NCBI GenBank assembly: GCA_037952775.1
Contig: JBANAY010000003.1
Span: forward strand, 21,576,001 to 21,640,000
Direction: 5' to 3'
Length of the DNA: 64,000 nucleotides
From: Clonostachys chloroleuca
Taxonomy: Eukaryota > Ascomycota > Sordariomycetes > Hypocreales > Bionectriaceae
Made by a program: the position numbers and the translations under genes. Each line of letters starts with the position of its first letter. The first letter of the stretch is position 1. The notes below the pieces were generated by a model. The model saw only the letters and a list, made by a program, of their open reading frames with translations, did no database searches and was not told where the DNA came from. Below are positions 45,354 to 57,583 of the stretch, in pieces.

Positions 45354-46798
45354 TTAATATACGTCCCACAGACTAACTTTGCCATCTTTAGCTCCTCCAG
45401 CGACCCAATGTGTCGTTTTCGCCTGTTGTACTCTTCTTTCCTTCACCGTGGGGGTATTCAGTATTTGGATCCGCCTATCCGGATTGTCTGAGCTGGCATT
45501 TCCAGCAGTTGTCTCTGGTTTGTCTTTGGGCGTCGTGTCTGAGTCGAGATCAGCAAAGGCGACGGCGTAGCAGCCGACCTTATGCCACTGCAAAACCGCC
45601 AGTTCTTTGAGCGTCTTGCAAGAGTATATGCGCAAATTGCCATCCCAGCCGGCCGTTGCGAATATCTTTCCGTCGGATCGGATCTTGAGGCCCTGCTGGC
45701 CAGAGTGTTTTGTATTCGTCACCTTATGAGGGTGTTTCCAAGCTGTCATCTTGGCCTTGCTCTTGGCATTGGATTTTCTAGAGCTTCCACCAAGCTGTGC
45801 TGAAAGAAGAGACGGCCCTGGTGGAGCGTCTGTAGGTAAATCGTCGATCTCCTCGATGATTCGGTTGTCCGGGTCGAGCACCGCCATGCCGTCTTGCTGG
45901 ACGAGAGGGAGTGGGTGTTTGGCGACAATGGCGTCGGCGCTGGAGGTTATGAAGTATTTGTTGGTAGGGTGTATCGCGAGAGACAATATCGGCTGAGTAT
46001 GGGCCTGTGATCTGTATGTCATAGTCCATTCCCCATCAGGGTCGAGTCGATGGACGGATGCGTAGCCGTTTTCGAAGGCAGCAACAAGAAGAAGAGAGCC
46101 TTCTAGGTTGGCAAGTGCTACACTCATGGCCATGCCATTATCTTTGCCGGGTTTAACGGTGTGTATGCGTTTCTGGGATGGTAGTTCATATATATCAATC
46201 TGAAATAGTCAGCTGTCGTGCATTGTGTAGAAGGAGAGGGCATGATTACTTGTTCAGAAGCAATGGTATTCGGTACTGCAATTAAAATTTCAGAAGCCTC
46301 ATCCAAGCGGGAAACTGGACTATCGGAGATTGCAGCAGCTGCTCCGAAAGCGCAGAAATTCATTGTATTCACTTCAAGGAGATGGAGCATCCAGGGCGTC
46401 GGCCTTGGAACTGGCGTCTCCTCGAGCGGCAACGTGGTGCTGAGGCGGTGCTCATCATCCTCGGCGACTCTCCAAACAATTAGTTTGTGGTCGCGGCCGT
46501 GTCTATGAAACGTCAGGGAGAAGAAAGGAAAAGAATTAAGGCAACGAGTTTCCTCTCTCATGGCGCTGTCTTACGTGATGACTTTGTCGTGTCCCCAGCT
46601 TCGGATCCCGAGAATGGCATTTTCATGGGCCCTCCAAACCACCTTGGGTCTCATAATGGTGAGATCCCACAGGACTACAAATCCGTCCGCATCTCCGGTA
46701 GCAAGCCGCGAGTTATGCCTCAGGAAGGCAGCGGCATGCACCTGGGCCTTGTGGCCCCGAAGGATGTTCTTCGGGGTGGGAGGATTATGCTCTGCCAT
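45354..46798 (-). CDS. ASA1: WD40 protein Asa1 (ASTRA-associated protein 1)
   Basis: Exons on the minus strand are 46798-46575, 46502-46250 and 46199-45354, giving 440 residues; introns are 50-72 nt. The protein is a WD40 propeller: [14 protein letters not shown] near the N-terminus with VLWDL, then [13 protein letters not shown], and at the C-terminus [23 protein letters not shown] and [13 protein letters not shown]. Asa1 works with the Tel2-Tti1-Tti2 (TTT) co-chaperone and ASTRA to stabilise PI3K-like kinases such as Tor and Tra1; animal GNB1L is the counterpart. The start is the ATG of [11 protein letters not shown]. Family recognition is from the overall pattern of the first and last blades. 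Confidence 0.85.
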
Positions 46799-49700
46799 GC
46801 TCGTGTTGTACAGTATCACCGGCACATGGTGGGCTACTTATAAGAATAGAGTGTTGCTTATAAATACCAACGGCTCCTCTGCAAAGAACTCTGGCATTGG
46901 ACTTTGGTGATGACAATACATTAATTGCTCTTTGGTGATCGTTTAGTTGCCGGCCCAGGTGCTTGGAAAGAGCCGCAGCAGCAGCGGCTACCCGGTAGTT
47001 GAATCACGTGATAGTGATACTTGGTGACCTGGAAACCGAACCTCCTTCTCGATTTCGATCTTGTCAATTACCATAACGAACTTGGTCAAGTGAGCAATCT
47101 CCGAGTCATCGGAGATACCAAGCGCCAAGCGGTGAAGAGTCGAAGAGAGTGTGGCTGTCACACTTCTTGCCGCCTCATTCTGGCCGAGCAGATCTCTGTG
47201 GGCTCCAATATGGTATCACGGCTGCGCTGTCTTGTCTGCACTGCTGCAGCAGCGCAGCGTGTGTAACCACACCCCGGATTCACAGCACCAGGACTGGACC
47301 TTTTGAGAGGCATGCATCATAATGCAATAGTACATGTGGCGAATATCGGCTAAGGGCGTCGTCCGACCGACATACCTGCCTGCTCGCGCACCCTAGGGAG
47401 CGCGAACGTATTGGTGCACTTTCCGCAGAGAATACGGCTGTGAACATGCATACGGCTGCTGCAATTTCCATTTTTTCGCAGACGCATGCACCAGGCTCAC
47501 CGCCTCCTCAGTGGATTTGCACTTTCCAGGTACTGAGCCAGCCAGACTGCGTGATCTTGTCACTCTACAACGCCATGGCCTCCAGGCCTACATCAGACAC
47601 GCATGCGTATTGCCCCTCAAAAGTCTCCGTGTAGCCAACGACTCATGTCCATGCGCTGCGCATGAGGGGTATTTTGCCTCGTGCTCACTTCATAGTACAT
47701 GTGGCTGCAGGACTCGGTGAGCCCAAGGATGGGTGCTCCGCGTCGAGCGCCACAGAGTTAGGCATCCGTCACCGCGTCATTCTCCCAAATCGTTGATTAG
47801 TCCTGGACTTATGCAAAACAAACGGGATGTTTTCCTCTTTCCGTCATGTGGTTCCTTGTGGGCACTGAGCTCTCGGTTTTCCTTTCCGTGGGCGACAACG
47901 AGTCAAATAATGAGAGATCATCCCAGCTGTTCCGGCCTCCTGGAAGCTGGGCAAGCTTGCCGATATGGACCGATAGATAATTTGTTATTCATTGCACAGC
48001 ATCTCGGGGATGCAATTGATGCCATATGTAAATTTCGGGTCCTGTGCGTCCGGTCTACATGTTTGAAAACATACTATGCACAACATTCCGGCTGCATTAG
48101 ACCCATTCATTTCGTCATCTGACAACTAGGAGAGGAGGCAGAGATAACGGAGGGGTGGGAGGAACCCAGGTTCTGAGAGTAGGCCTCCTACACAGCTGAT
48201 CCCGTCGGCGATTTGTGGGCGGGAGTGCCTGGTTTGGCCGACGTGCGCTGGAGCAGATTGATCACCAACACACCCACATGCCCAGGAATCCGCTGCTTGG
48301 TCCAAACGCAGAAAAGCGGGATTTAGGGCGAGAGAGCGAGCCGTTGCCATAAGCTTGACTTTTACGTACGTCGAGGGCACGTTGGACGGCCGACCTGGTA
48401 TGGGCCATGGACTCATCTGCAGGACGGCTCTGAGTTTGAGCAACCGCATTAACTCTTGCTGGGCGCAATATTTGCGAGTATCAGCGTTGGTATAACGAAT
48501 CAGGCGCTGTTTGCGGTAGGACCATGCCGTGTATGGGCTACGATGCCTGGTCCTTCGTGCTTCCGCTCTGTCGAGTGTTGACCAATTCCACGGACGTGGA
48601 TAAGGGACAACAGGAACTACGCATTATTATGGCCTCTCGATCGCCATCGCCATCTGCCGGAAGCAGGCGGGAGATTTCAGCTCCAGCATAGTCTGCAGCC
48701 CTTCTGATCTGGCCTATCAAGTAGAACCCTCGGTAAGCCAGCCCCTCGCATCCATCTCGCATCTCCGCCATCCTCGGAGCATTAGTTTTGGCTCCTCTTG
48801 CCTCATTCCTGCATCAACTTGGTGTATTTGTGTAACCTGATTGTCCAATTGGAAGTGTACCTGGGCCCTACCAACCCCTTCCGGTTTCTCGTCATGTCAA
48901 CGCGTGCGGGAGGGCCTGTTGTCGGTCCATATTGTCACAGCGACCTTCCCGACCAAGTACATGGAGCTACCATGCTTGTCTGCCTCTCTAAGGATGATGT
49001 CAAGGAAGGATAAGGCGTCGCCGGGACTCCTGTCTCGGGATTTCTTTCTACGAAAAACCATTTTTCAACATCTGCCGAGGAATAGCAAACTTACTCGAGA
49101 AATCCCACACTTGCTTTAGTTTGGCCCTACCAGGGACATAGGGCTCATCTTTTGCCAGGTTGAGATTGTACCAGAAGCCGCTCGTTGACTTTGTGACCCC
49201 CCACAGATACATGTTTATCATGCCTGTGCATGTCCGTTCGGCTGCAAAGTAATTGCCTGCGCTTGCTTACACGCCCCTCCCCCGGCCAGCTCAGATCCTG
49301 AAACTTCTTACAAGATCTGGGCGCATGTTGCCTGACCTGGATGTCAGATACGCTGAGAGGGACGCGAACCAAGGTACCCTGGTGCGCTCGCGTTCAGATC
49401 TCCCCGGCCCAAACCTAACCCAAGCCATTGGCCAGCTCGAGCTTGAACAGAGCTTGCACAGGCTACGCTTTCCTTAAGCTGAAAATGTGCTGAGCACCCG
49501 AGTGAGTGCCTGGGTGTCTGATCCTGAGTACTCGTGCGTTTGCCTTCCCCATCATCGTTCGGTAACCCAACCCATTCTACGGCAGATATTCGATCACTAT
49601 CTGGATCTCATATTTCCCCATATTCTGGCCATAAGTAGGCAGGCTCTTATTCCCACTGTATCGGCAAGTCTTACATGTTCGTCCTCGCCAGGCCGTCCAA

Positions 49701-49987
49701 CCCGCGACTGGAGGTATACGAGCAGCTCCCAAAGTCCCAGGCATAGCCAGCGTCCACCTTGAATGACTGCACCAAGTCCTCATCGCCTCACAGCACGCCA
49801 TCCAACCGGTATTACTGATCATGGTCTAGCTACCATTCCGTGCTGTGCTGTCCCCAAACCGAGCATACAGCGACTTCTCGCCTTACCTCGGTAGACCAAT
49901 CGAGGCGGAGCGTTCGACCTGCCACAAGGTCTCGGAAGTATTGGGGCATCAGGCGGGCTGGTACCTCGCCAACAGAGTGAACCCAGG
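46799..49987. other. 3.2 kb region without recognisable genes
   Basis: Lies between the Asa1 start and the Zn2Cys6 gene, so it includes both promoters. Scattered open frames of 60-140 codons on both strands have no protein character. I see no tRNA-like structure and no repeat copy. Confidence 0.5.
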
Positions 49988-52116
49988 ATGGAGGGATCAG
50001 AGCAAGCTGCCCGAGTGGCACCACCGGCGCAGAGGGTACGAACAGGCTGTTTAACATGTCGAAAACGCCACCTAAAATGCGACGAGGCTAAGCCCACGTG
50101 CGAGAACTGCCGAAAGGGTAGGCGTGAATGTAAGCGAGGGCTCAGGCTCACCTTTACAAATGTCTTCGTCCTCAGTGAAGGGCTTCTTCCTTGGGTCCTT
50201 GGCACACTTGGTAAGTAATGCCCCTGTTTGATCTGAATGCTCATAGTACTGTGAGCTGGTGTTGGGGTGGTATGCTAATAGGGGGTGCGTAGTGGATTTC
50301 GTGGATGAGTCTAAGTCTATCGCTGCGGAGTATGAAAAGGGCTTCCTCAAGAAACCTACCCGGGCAGCTGTGTCTAAGGCCGAACGACCACTCCCCAAGA
50401 AGAAGGAACCCACCCAACAATGTCAAACTCGCGGCCCAAAAGTTGCTGTGTACCAGCGAATCCTCCCCGCACCGAAGACTACCCTGGTTGGAGATGGCGG
50501 AATAGGCTGCGATGAGCCATACAAGCATATGAGAAGATCTCAAAAGATCTCAACGCGTCAGTATAAGAAATTGTTGCCAGGGGTTCAGCCCCAGCAGTCG
50601 AGTGGGATGAACCAATTCCAACTGTCCGCCCCTATGCCGGGTCAGACAATGGCACAGGCCGGGTCGCTGATGCCCACCAAAGGCGAGCGAGCACCCCAGA
50701 ATTACGCTCAGGGGGGTGATTTTGGCCCCTTGTCTATCCTACGACAAGCGTCGCTGGTCTCTGACGGCTACTCAAAGGATACAATAGATGAGTTCTGGCA
50801 TCCACAAGCCCTGTTCGACAATACACAGGCGGAAGAGTACCTCAGCAGCGAACATCAGATATGCTTTACGCAAGAGTTCGTCGAGTCGATTGGCAAGTGG
50901 ATAGACTGCTTTGACGGCCAGTCGGAGTTCAGCCACTCTCTGCCATTCAGGGCTCTTGACTGTCCCATGCTGCTGAATGCCATGTACGCATGTGGTGCAA
51001 GGCGTAAACTAGGCGAGGTAAAGAAAGGCCAATATGATTGGTCCTGTTTCTACTACAGCACGGCTACCACCAAGCTCTTGCATGCCCTGTCACGCCCTAA
51101 TACAGACATGGCAAACTGTGCGATAACCTCGGTCATACTCAACGTCTACGAGACCATGGCAGATAGAATCCATGCACGAGCGCACCACAGCAAAGGGTCC
51201 CGGGCAATCATCAACTTTTGCCACTGGAATGCCAGCAGCGGCGGTATCGCAAGCGCCAGCTTCTGGCTGAGTGTCGGCATGGAGACACTGAACTGCCTCA
51301 CCTCGCACTCCCAGGTCACATGGGACCCAAGAAACTGGGGCTTTACTTTGACTTTCCCAGCCGAGCAATCTACAGACACCAGCCCGGCCGAGGAGGCGGT
51401 TTGGCTGCACCGCGTCCTGTACATTGCTGCCATGACTGTCAACTTTAGAGCGCGCGGCTTCCACGTCGACCCCAACAATGAAATGGTGCAGATGGGGGAA
51501 CGACTGCCGCAGTGGCAGGAGTTGAAGACTCTGTGCGACTCCTGGAGTGATTTGTGCCCTAGGTCAATGGCTCCGATAGGGTACACCGATCCCAAACCAG
51601 GAACGTCCGTTTTCCCCTACATTTGGTGAGCCTCTTGATGATCACTCAAGGCTCTGCAGCCTGGATGTTGCTAACCGGTCTCGTAGGCTGATCCACCCTT
51701 CTGCCGTGATGGCCCGTCTCTTCTATCACGTCATCCAGTACTTGCTTGCGGAGATCAACCCGGTCATGCCGATTGAGTCTTCGTCTGGCATGCGCGATGT
51801 GCGACTGCACCACGCGCGCCAGGTTTGCGGGATTGCCGTGAGGTGCAAGGAACATGTTGTGCCGGGGATTCTTATCCAGTCTCTGGCCCTGGTTGGGGGC
51901 TGTCTTGTCAGGGAAGATGAAAGAAATGAGGCGATGAGCCTTTTGGAGGCAATACGTCAGAGGAGCGGCTGGGGCATCAAACAGGCAGAGATGAGGCTCA
52001 AGCTCGTCTGGGGGTGGGGGTCGGTCTTCAATGTGCCCCCGCCTGTCAAGAGGGAGCCCCCAAGCCCGGCCAGGCCTCCCCGTGGGCCTCATCTTCTTGT
52101 TGGGCGTGGGATTTAA
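49988..52116 (+). CDS. Zn2Cys6 fungal transcription factor
   Basis: Exons are 49988-50210, 50293-51625 and 51687-52116, giving 661 residues. Intron donors are GTAAGT and GTGAGC; the first acceptor is GCGTAG at 50292, because the nearer TAG would put a stop in frame. The zinc cluster is at residues 21-48 with cysteines 21, 24, 31, 38, 41 and 48 (spacing 2-6-6-2-6). A basic RGLRL stretch follows. The rest is a fungal-specific regulator domain (hydrophobic, His/Leu-rich, from about residue 200). It binds DNA as a regulator of unknown pathway. No biosynthetic partners are adjacent. The linker between exons 1 and 2 is the weakest part of the model. Confidence 0.85.
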
Positions 52117-52605
52117 GGCGAGACGTATTTTCCGAGGCCGGAAATGAAAGCAATCAAGGAGGGGACCAAGGACTCACTGCCATCATAGAACGGCGTTGCA
52201 TTCTTTGATGATGCTACTGAGGCCAGGGATGTTGACTGAACGGCAGTTACAGTTAGCAATTGACGGAGTGTTGGAATTTCCTTCCAAGTAGTAGTTCTTG
52301 ATGAGATGCGCAAAAATTGGTGAGAGATAGGAAGGTTTGAGTGAGGTTAGAAGATAGGTTTAAACGAATTTGAATAGCAACAACAACTGGGCTTGAAGTA
52401 GAAAACAAAAAGCAGAACAAAAAAAAAGCAAGGAGTTAACGAGACAACGATGATTGGGATCGGAGCGAGCGAGCAAGTGGCTTTTCAATATTTTGTCTGT
52501 ATGTTCGAGTCTATCTAGTATTATCAATTTCCCTTGTCCAGATTCTCAACTTGCCCCCCTGTGAGCCAATGTAAGCATCCCACCCATGGGAACGCATCTA
52601 TCTCC
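52117..52605. other. Intergenic between convergent regulator and TPR gene
   Basis: 489 bp between two 3' ends. An A-rich stretch (about 52399-52432) with an AAAAAAAA run is a plausible polyadenylation region. No coding feature. Confidence 0.6.
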
Positions 52606-53512
52606 TCACGACTTGGAGCCATTCCCCTGGTTGAAGTTCATGCTGTACCCGCCCGTCTTCTCATCCTTGACCATCTGGAAGTTGTCCGTGCTCAGCCCAA
52701 ACGGCTTCAGCAAGCCGTTGCCCAGATCTTTCAGCTTCCCCCACATCTCGGCCGTCTCCCTCTCCTGGGCCTCCTTGACCCGCGGCGGCAGCTCCCTCAG
52801 CTGGGACCTGACTGTCCTGGCGTCGGCCGGCGTGAGCGACCCCGACGGCAGCTTCTCCAGCTCGCGGTAGTCGGCCTCGGCGGCGGCCAGGGACGACCAC
52901 GTCCCCGACTGGGCGTGGGCGCGGGCGCGGCGCAGCAGGGCCTTGATCCGGATGCGCTGGATGTCGGAGGGCTGGGCGGATGGGTCGTGGGCCTTTGCGG
53001 CGCCGGCACTGACAATCTCCTCGACCTCTTCCTCTTCCTGGTCCTTGTCCTTGGGTTTGGGCGGCTGCTCCAGGGCCTCGAGGGCGGTGAGGGAGGCGGT
53101 GGCCGACTTGACGGCCTCCTTCCACTGCTCGAGCTTGAGGTGGCAGGCGGCGACGTTGGAGTGCAGGACGGCGCGGGGGAAGTAGGCGGTCCTGGGGAGG
53201 GGGAGGAGGGCGTCCTCGTAGCGGGAGATTGCGTTTTCAAAGTCGCTTGATGAGAAGAGGGTGTTTGCGTCTGCCTTGATGGTCTGCGACTCTTGCAGGG
53301 CGGCCTGGCGGGATGGACAGGTTAGCGATTCGTAGAGGATGGGACGAGATATGTTGGATAAATTGATGGCTTACTGCTTCTTCTTCTGGTGTGAGCTTCA
53401 CCTCGTCCTCTTCATCTTCCTCTGCGGGCGGCGGTGACTTCTGGCGCGACGGCTGCTTTGGGCGCGGGATGGGCGCATCCAGCTTTTCGTCTTTTTCTTC
53501 CGCGGTAGCCAT
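52606..53512 (-). CDS. TTC1-like TPR protein
   Basis: Exons on the minus strand are 53512-53375 and 53304-52606 (70-nt intron), giving 278 residues. An acidic Pro/Glu-rich N-terminus of ~45 residues leads into TPR repeats (ADANTLFSSSDFENAISRYEDAL and AVLHSNVAACHLKLEQWKEAV), an acidic insert, and a helical third repeat. The C-terminus LKDLGNGLLKPFGLSTDNF is the signature of the TTC1 family. TTC1 is an adaptor that binds Hsp70/Hsp90-type chaperones and small GTPases. A highly GC-rich 3' exon generates long antisense open frames that are shadows. Single ATG start. Confidence 0.87.
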
Positions 53513-55093
53513 AATAGATTCTGTTCTATGCTATGCGCCGCAGGGAATGTGATGTGCGGACGGAGAAGAGGTGAACTGATGATGGTTGATTGATTGAATC
53601 ATCGTTAGCGGTTGTGGGCGGGGCTGTTTGTAGGGCCCATCAACCATCAACGATCGATCATCATCAAGTAACAGAATGAAAAATAAATTTTCGAACAGGA
53701 TACGGCATGAAAAGATACTAGAAATCAGATCTAGTTGGCACAATCTTCTGTTACTATTATAGACTATACTGTCAGTTTTTACGTAGGCAAGTGTGTGACA
53801 GAAGAGATGAGACCTTGAGGTGGATGGAACAGTGAGAAGCAGACCAGTTTCTATAATAGTAAAACCAAGCAGAATAAAATGTCTATTATCACCCTTGATA
53901 GCCTGATAAAATTTTCACAGACTCAAGAAATCACCAGTATAATGTTTGAGTGCCTCATATTTGATGTCATTAGTTATGAGGGGAGGTTCACTCATCTTTT
54001 GTTGGCACATATTGCGAGAGATCCTTCTGGCTTTTTTCAACCATTGTCATCTGATAATCGCGAGGATTGAACTTGAAAGCATCGACGCATTGGGAAGTTA
54101 TGCGCGATTTAAAAAAAAAATCAACAGGAAACTACATCATTGTCAACAGGGCAAGAAATGGTGGTTTCATTCACACGTAAGACAGGCTGTGCCGAGTGGC
54201 AGGAAACTTGGACACATCATCATCGCCATTCCTCATAGAGAATATCCTACATGAGAAGACACCACTAGCCTCTAACAGGATGTTCGAGTCTAGGTCAGAT
54301 CTCAGCTATATGTCGGGGGCCAACCGTTTCGATGTGTTGGCTCGCCAATCTTTGGAGTCCCGGTTCAGTGAATGACGCTGGCGCCCAACCGAGTTCATCT
54401 CTTGGGTATATCGATGAACTCACATATATTTGATGACTTCTTTTACTTCTGGATTGAAGACCGGTTGTATTATTTTCTTTATGTGTCTTGTCTCTTTGAA
54501 CAGAGAGATTGGCGTCCGGGAGTTATGCCTCTACGATTCGCTGTGATGGTATACATCCATACCCATTTCGTGCCATAAAACCACAAGAACTTCCTAAATT
54601 CTCTACCTTGAGCAAGACAGAGTTGATATTCAGCCCGTTCTGATATGTGACGGCCACACCGACGCTTCATTGCAATGCCAGCCGGGGTGACTCACCCAAC
54701 GATCAACAGGCAGGGATGCTGAATGGCCCAACAAGTAGCAGACGTTGGCAAAAGGCCTTTGGGATTATTCCATTACATTCTAGCTGTGCCTCTTGTGGGG
54801 GTCACGGGCATGTCTTAGACGGCGATGCAGGAGGCCAACCTTTTTACAAAGCTACTAGCGCCCGTTGGCTACGCCCCGGACATCAGTAAAGTCCAGAATA
54901 AGCCGTGAAGAAAGAGGAATGGGGATAGAAGGTAATCAAAGCTTAGAATGATGTATAAATCTCTTGCCTCTATCCTGACTCCCTTTGAAATCCCCCAACT
55001 GGTTGAGTTGTTCAAACTCACATTGCAACTAACTTCTTGAACTGATCTTATATCGCTTCTTCACCCCGTTTCTCGACGTAATCATTTGCAACA
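53513..55093. other. 1.6 kb intergenic region
   Basis: Between two divergent genes, so both promoters are present. It holds repeat copy C (53785-53990). No other gene is supported. Confidence 0.55.
53785..53990 (+). repeat. Dispersed degenerate repeat, copy C
   Basis: Matches copy A best: GTGACAGAAGAGATGAGAC, then CTGATAAAATTTTCACAG, then TAATGTTTGAGTGCCTCA. The left end (CAAGTGTGTGACAG) resembles those of copies A and B, supporting a common boundary. Non-coding and AT-rich. Confidence 0.55.
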
Positions 55094-55996
55094 ATGTCAT
55101 CATCAACTGAAATCAAGCCAGTCACTTCCAACGCGGAGGTTGTAGATTTATTGGCAAGCCTCCTTGATAGTACCACAATAAAGGCTGACGAGCCCACCGC
55201 AACTAAATCTAAGCCACTCGAGTCTAAGTCGCTCGGATCCAAGTATACTTTCGTCGACACCCAGGAGGTTTTGTCTGATGCAATTGATGGTCTTGTTGAT
55301 CTCCCGAGCAGCCCGCCATCTCTCTATGTTGATCTGGAGGGTAACAACCTCTCCCGCCATGGGACCGTCTCCATCCTTCAGATTCACGTCCGTACCACCG
55401 GGCACACCTACTTGATCGACGTCCTCACCCTTGGCTCCCTCGCATTCTCTACCTCGGGCATCCTCCACGCCGAGACCACCCTCAAATCTATCCTTGAGAG
55501 TGACCAGATACCAAAGGTCTTCTTCGACGTCCGCAACGACTCGGACGCCCTCTACTCCCACTACAACATCAGCCTCTCAGGCATCCACGACCTCCAGCTC
55601 ATGGCCCTCGCCACCCGCAACCCCGGGCAGCGACGAGTCATCTCCGGCCTTGCCAAGTGCATCGAGAAGGATGCACCCCTCTCCAGTGTCGAAAGATCAC
55701 GTCTGGCCGCCATCAAGGCGAAGGGCTCGGCGCTGTTCAGCCCCGAGAAGGGGGGCAGCTACGCCGTCTTCGACGCGAGGCCCCTGTCCGGGGAGATTCT
55801 GGACTACTGCGTACAGGATACCGCAATCCTGCCCAGGCTATGGTCGCATTACGATAGGCAGTTGAGCAGGGCGTGGGACGAGAGGGTGCGGGACATGTCG
55901 AGGAGGCGGGTGAAGGAGTCTCAGTCGCCCGCGTTCAACGGCAAGGGGCAGCATATGGCGCTGGGTCCCGTGGAGTGGGCCAGGTTGAGAAAGTGA
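55094..55996 (+). CDS. DEDDy 3'-5' exonuclease-domain protein (EXD1-like)
   Basis: A single exon encodes 300 residues. Exo I is YVDLEGNNL with D80 and E82; Exo II is FFDVRNDSDAL (aspartates 149/151); Exo III is YCVQD with Y238 and D242, so the DEDDy catalytic set is complete. This matches the 3'-5' exonuclease superfamily of RNase D, WRN and EXD1. The fungal members of this short type have no established substrate; RNA processing or quality control is likely. The N-terminus (1-50) is Ser/Lys-rich and unstructured; the C-terminus carries basic RRR residues. Start is the only good ATG. Confidence 0.87.
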   Translation: MSSSTEIKPVTSNAEVVDLLASLLDSTTIKADEPTATKSKPLESKSLGSKYTFVDTQEVLSDAIDGLVDLPSSPPSLYVDLEGNNLSRHGTVSILQIHVRTTGHTYLIDVLTLGSLAFSTSGILHAETTLKSILESDQIPKVFFDVRNDSDALYSHYNISLSGIHDLQLMALATRNPGQRRVISGLAKCIEKDAPLSSVERSRLAAIKAKGSALFSPEKGGSYAVFDARPLSGEILDYCVQDTAILPRLWSHYDRQLSRAWDERVRDMSRRRVKESQSPAFNGKGQHMALGPVEWARLRK

Positions 55997-56151
55997 ATGC
56001 CAGTAGGGCGATGAATTCTTTGGGAAGCCTGTGACTTTGGTTGATGATTCTTGTATAAGCATGCTGTGATGGACCAGGCAGTTGAAATATAGATCCCCGA
56101 ACTTGTTGTTGGTTCGACGGGGCAGGTCAAGCGGTTCAAACACCGGGACTG

Positions 56152-56957
56152 TTACTCTACTGTAGGGTGATGGGTGAATACAATCTCCTTGTAGATTTGA
56201 GTCTCGGAATTGCCGTCAATGCGAATGGGAAGAAAAATCACCTCACAAGCGATGAGGCCATTCTTCTTGCAGAAAGCGGCCGCCTCCTCGGTGCTCTCTA
56301 GATACAATGGTGAGCCGCTCTTGTTGGACTGCCGGATACCCCACTGCAGCAAAAGGGATCCAGCTCCGCGGCCACCATGGGAGGGATCGGTGGCGGTGAA
56401 GGAGAGGCCTAGATGTTCATCAGTCCGTCAGCATGCAAGCTCATATTGAAGGAGAAGGGTCGGGATTCGCTGCTTGGCGTGTGGGGAATATACGGTAGCA
56501 AGGAGTACTCCCGACGGCACGGCTCTCAGCCCCAGCAGTCTGTGCGGTCCAAGCGGCTAGGGTGTCCAGGTCGGTGCCTTCTGGAAATATCCAGGGCGGC
56601 TCAACGTAGTCCTCACCAGGGTCTACGGGGTGTGACCATTTGGCAAACGAGATGACGTTGTCGAGACTCTTCTCCGAATCTGTTGACACGGAAGGGTGTA
56701 TCAACCTCTATCAATCTTAGGCGTAGCAGCAGTCTTGTCGCATCCAGCCAGCGCTTAACATCGGAACCAGCAGTTACCACAAGCACAGTCGTTTTAGGGT
56801 CGTCAATGTCGGCGAGGGCCTTGTTCTCGATGGATGTCTGGAGCGCTGGGCGAACAGCGGGGGTTGGAAACTGGGCACGGAGCATGGCATTGGGGCCAAA
56901 AGCTGCCATGTGAATCTCCGCGATGCGAGGTGCGTCTTGGCCTGTCGCAAGGAGCAT
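56152..56957 (-). CDS. GNAT N-acetyltransferase
   Basis: Exons on the minus strand are 56957-56768, 56679-56494 and 56408-56152, giving 210 residues. The N-terminus ATGQDAPRIAEIHMAAFGPNAM is typical of fungal GNAT proteins. FAKWSHPV is the middle block. FTATDPSHGGRGAGSLLLQW is the acetyl-CoA pyrophosphate-binding motif A (Q/RxxGxG/A). It transfers an acetyl group from acetyl-CoA to an amine; substrate unknown. The first donor fitted by phase is GTTCCG, which is non-standard; a GTAACT donor with a later acceptor is an alternative that shortens the protein slightly. The upstream extension (MDATWVK) is in another frame. Confidence 0.82.
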
Positions 56958-57583
56958 GAGAAGTGGTTTTCACCCATGTCGCATCCATGATTTATGTGTA
57001 TTTGTTGGTAGGCAGTTGCCTTTCTGCCGGCTGGTGCCGATAATGAAACCTTGGCGAGACCGGGAGCTTCAAGGACACTAGTGCCTAGACCTCATTATGT
57101 ACAGACCACCGGATGATATCGTTATCCTTAAAATGAATGGATAAGTTAGATTTACCCGTTGGTGTATGGTCTGAGCTGGCCCGGTGCAGGTACAAGTACT
57201 CAATAACACGTCTGTGGTGGCCGCCCAAGCGACTGACATAAAACATGGCACATCTAGACAGTTTAGCGTTGAATTTTAACACAATATCAGAATAATTGAA
57301 CTAGTAATAAACACTGTATCGAGCTAGGTGAATCTCGTCTAATAATTTATTATTATTATTATTGTGTTGAGTTCAAAATGAGGTCCCTGCCGTACGCGAA
57401 AAGAGCTTGGTATTTCACCCACTTGCCGCCCTGGGCAGCGAGCTTCAAGAGCAAGGAACAGTAACTATTAGAATATGAGAAACTCTCACCACGGGCGTTG
57501 GAATAAAAGTCCCCTATCTGCTTATGTTGATCTTTGGTCTGGCGTCTGGTCCGGTCAGACCCCATCAGAATTGGCCGCTCACC
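56958..57583. other. Intergenic, 626 bp
   Basis: Both flanking genes are on the minus strand. Contains a TTA microsatellite (57347-57363). No coding feature supported. Confidence 0.6.
57347..57363. repeat. TTA microsatellite
   Basis: Five to six tandem TTA units in an AT-rich stretch. Confidence 0.8.

Noticed and set aside
52534..53250. 238-codon plus-strand frame opposite the TTC1-like gene
   Set aside because: Shadow of a GC-rich exon; the minus-strand frame carries the TTC1 C-terminal signature.
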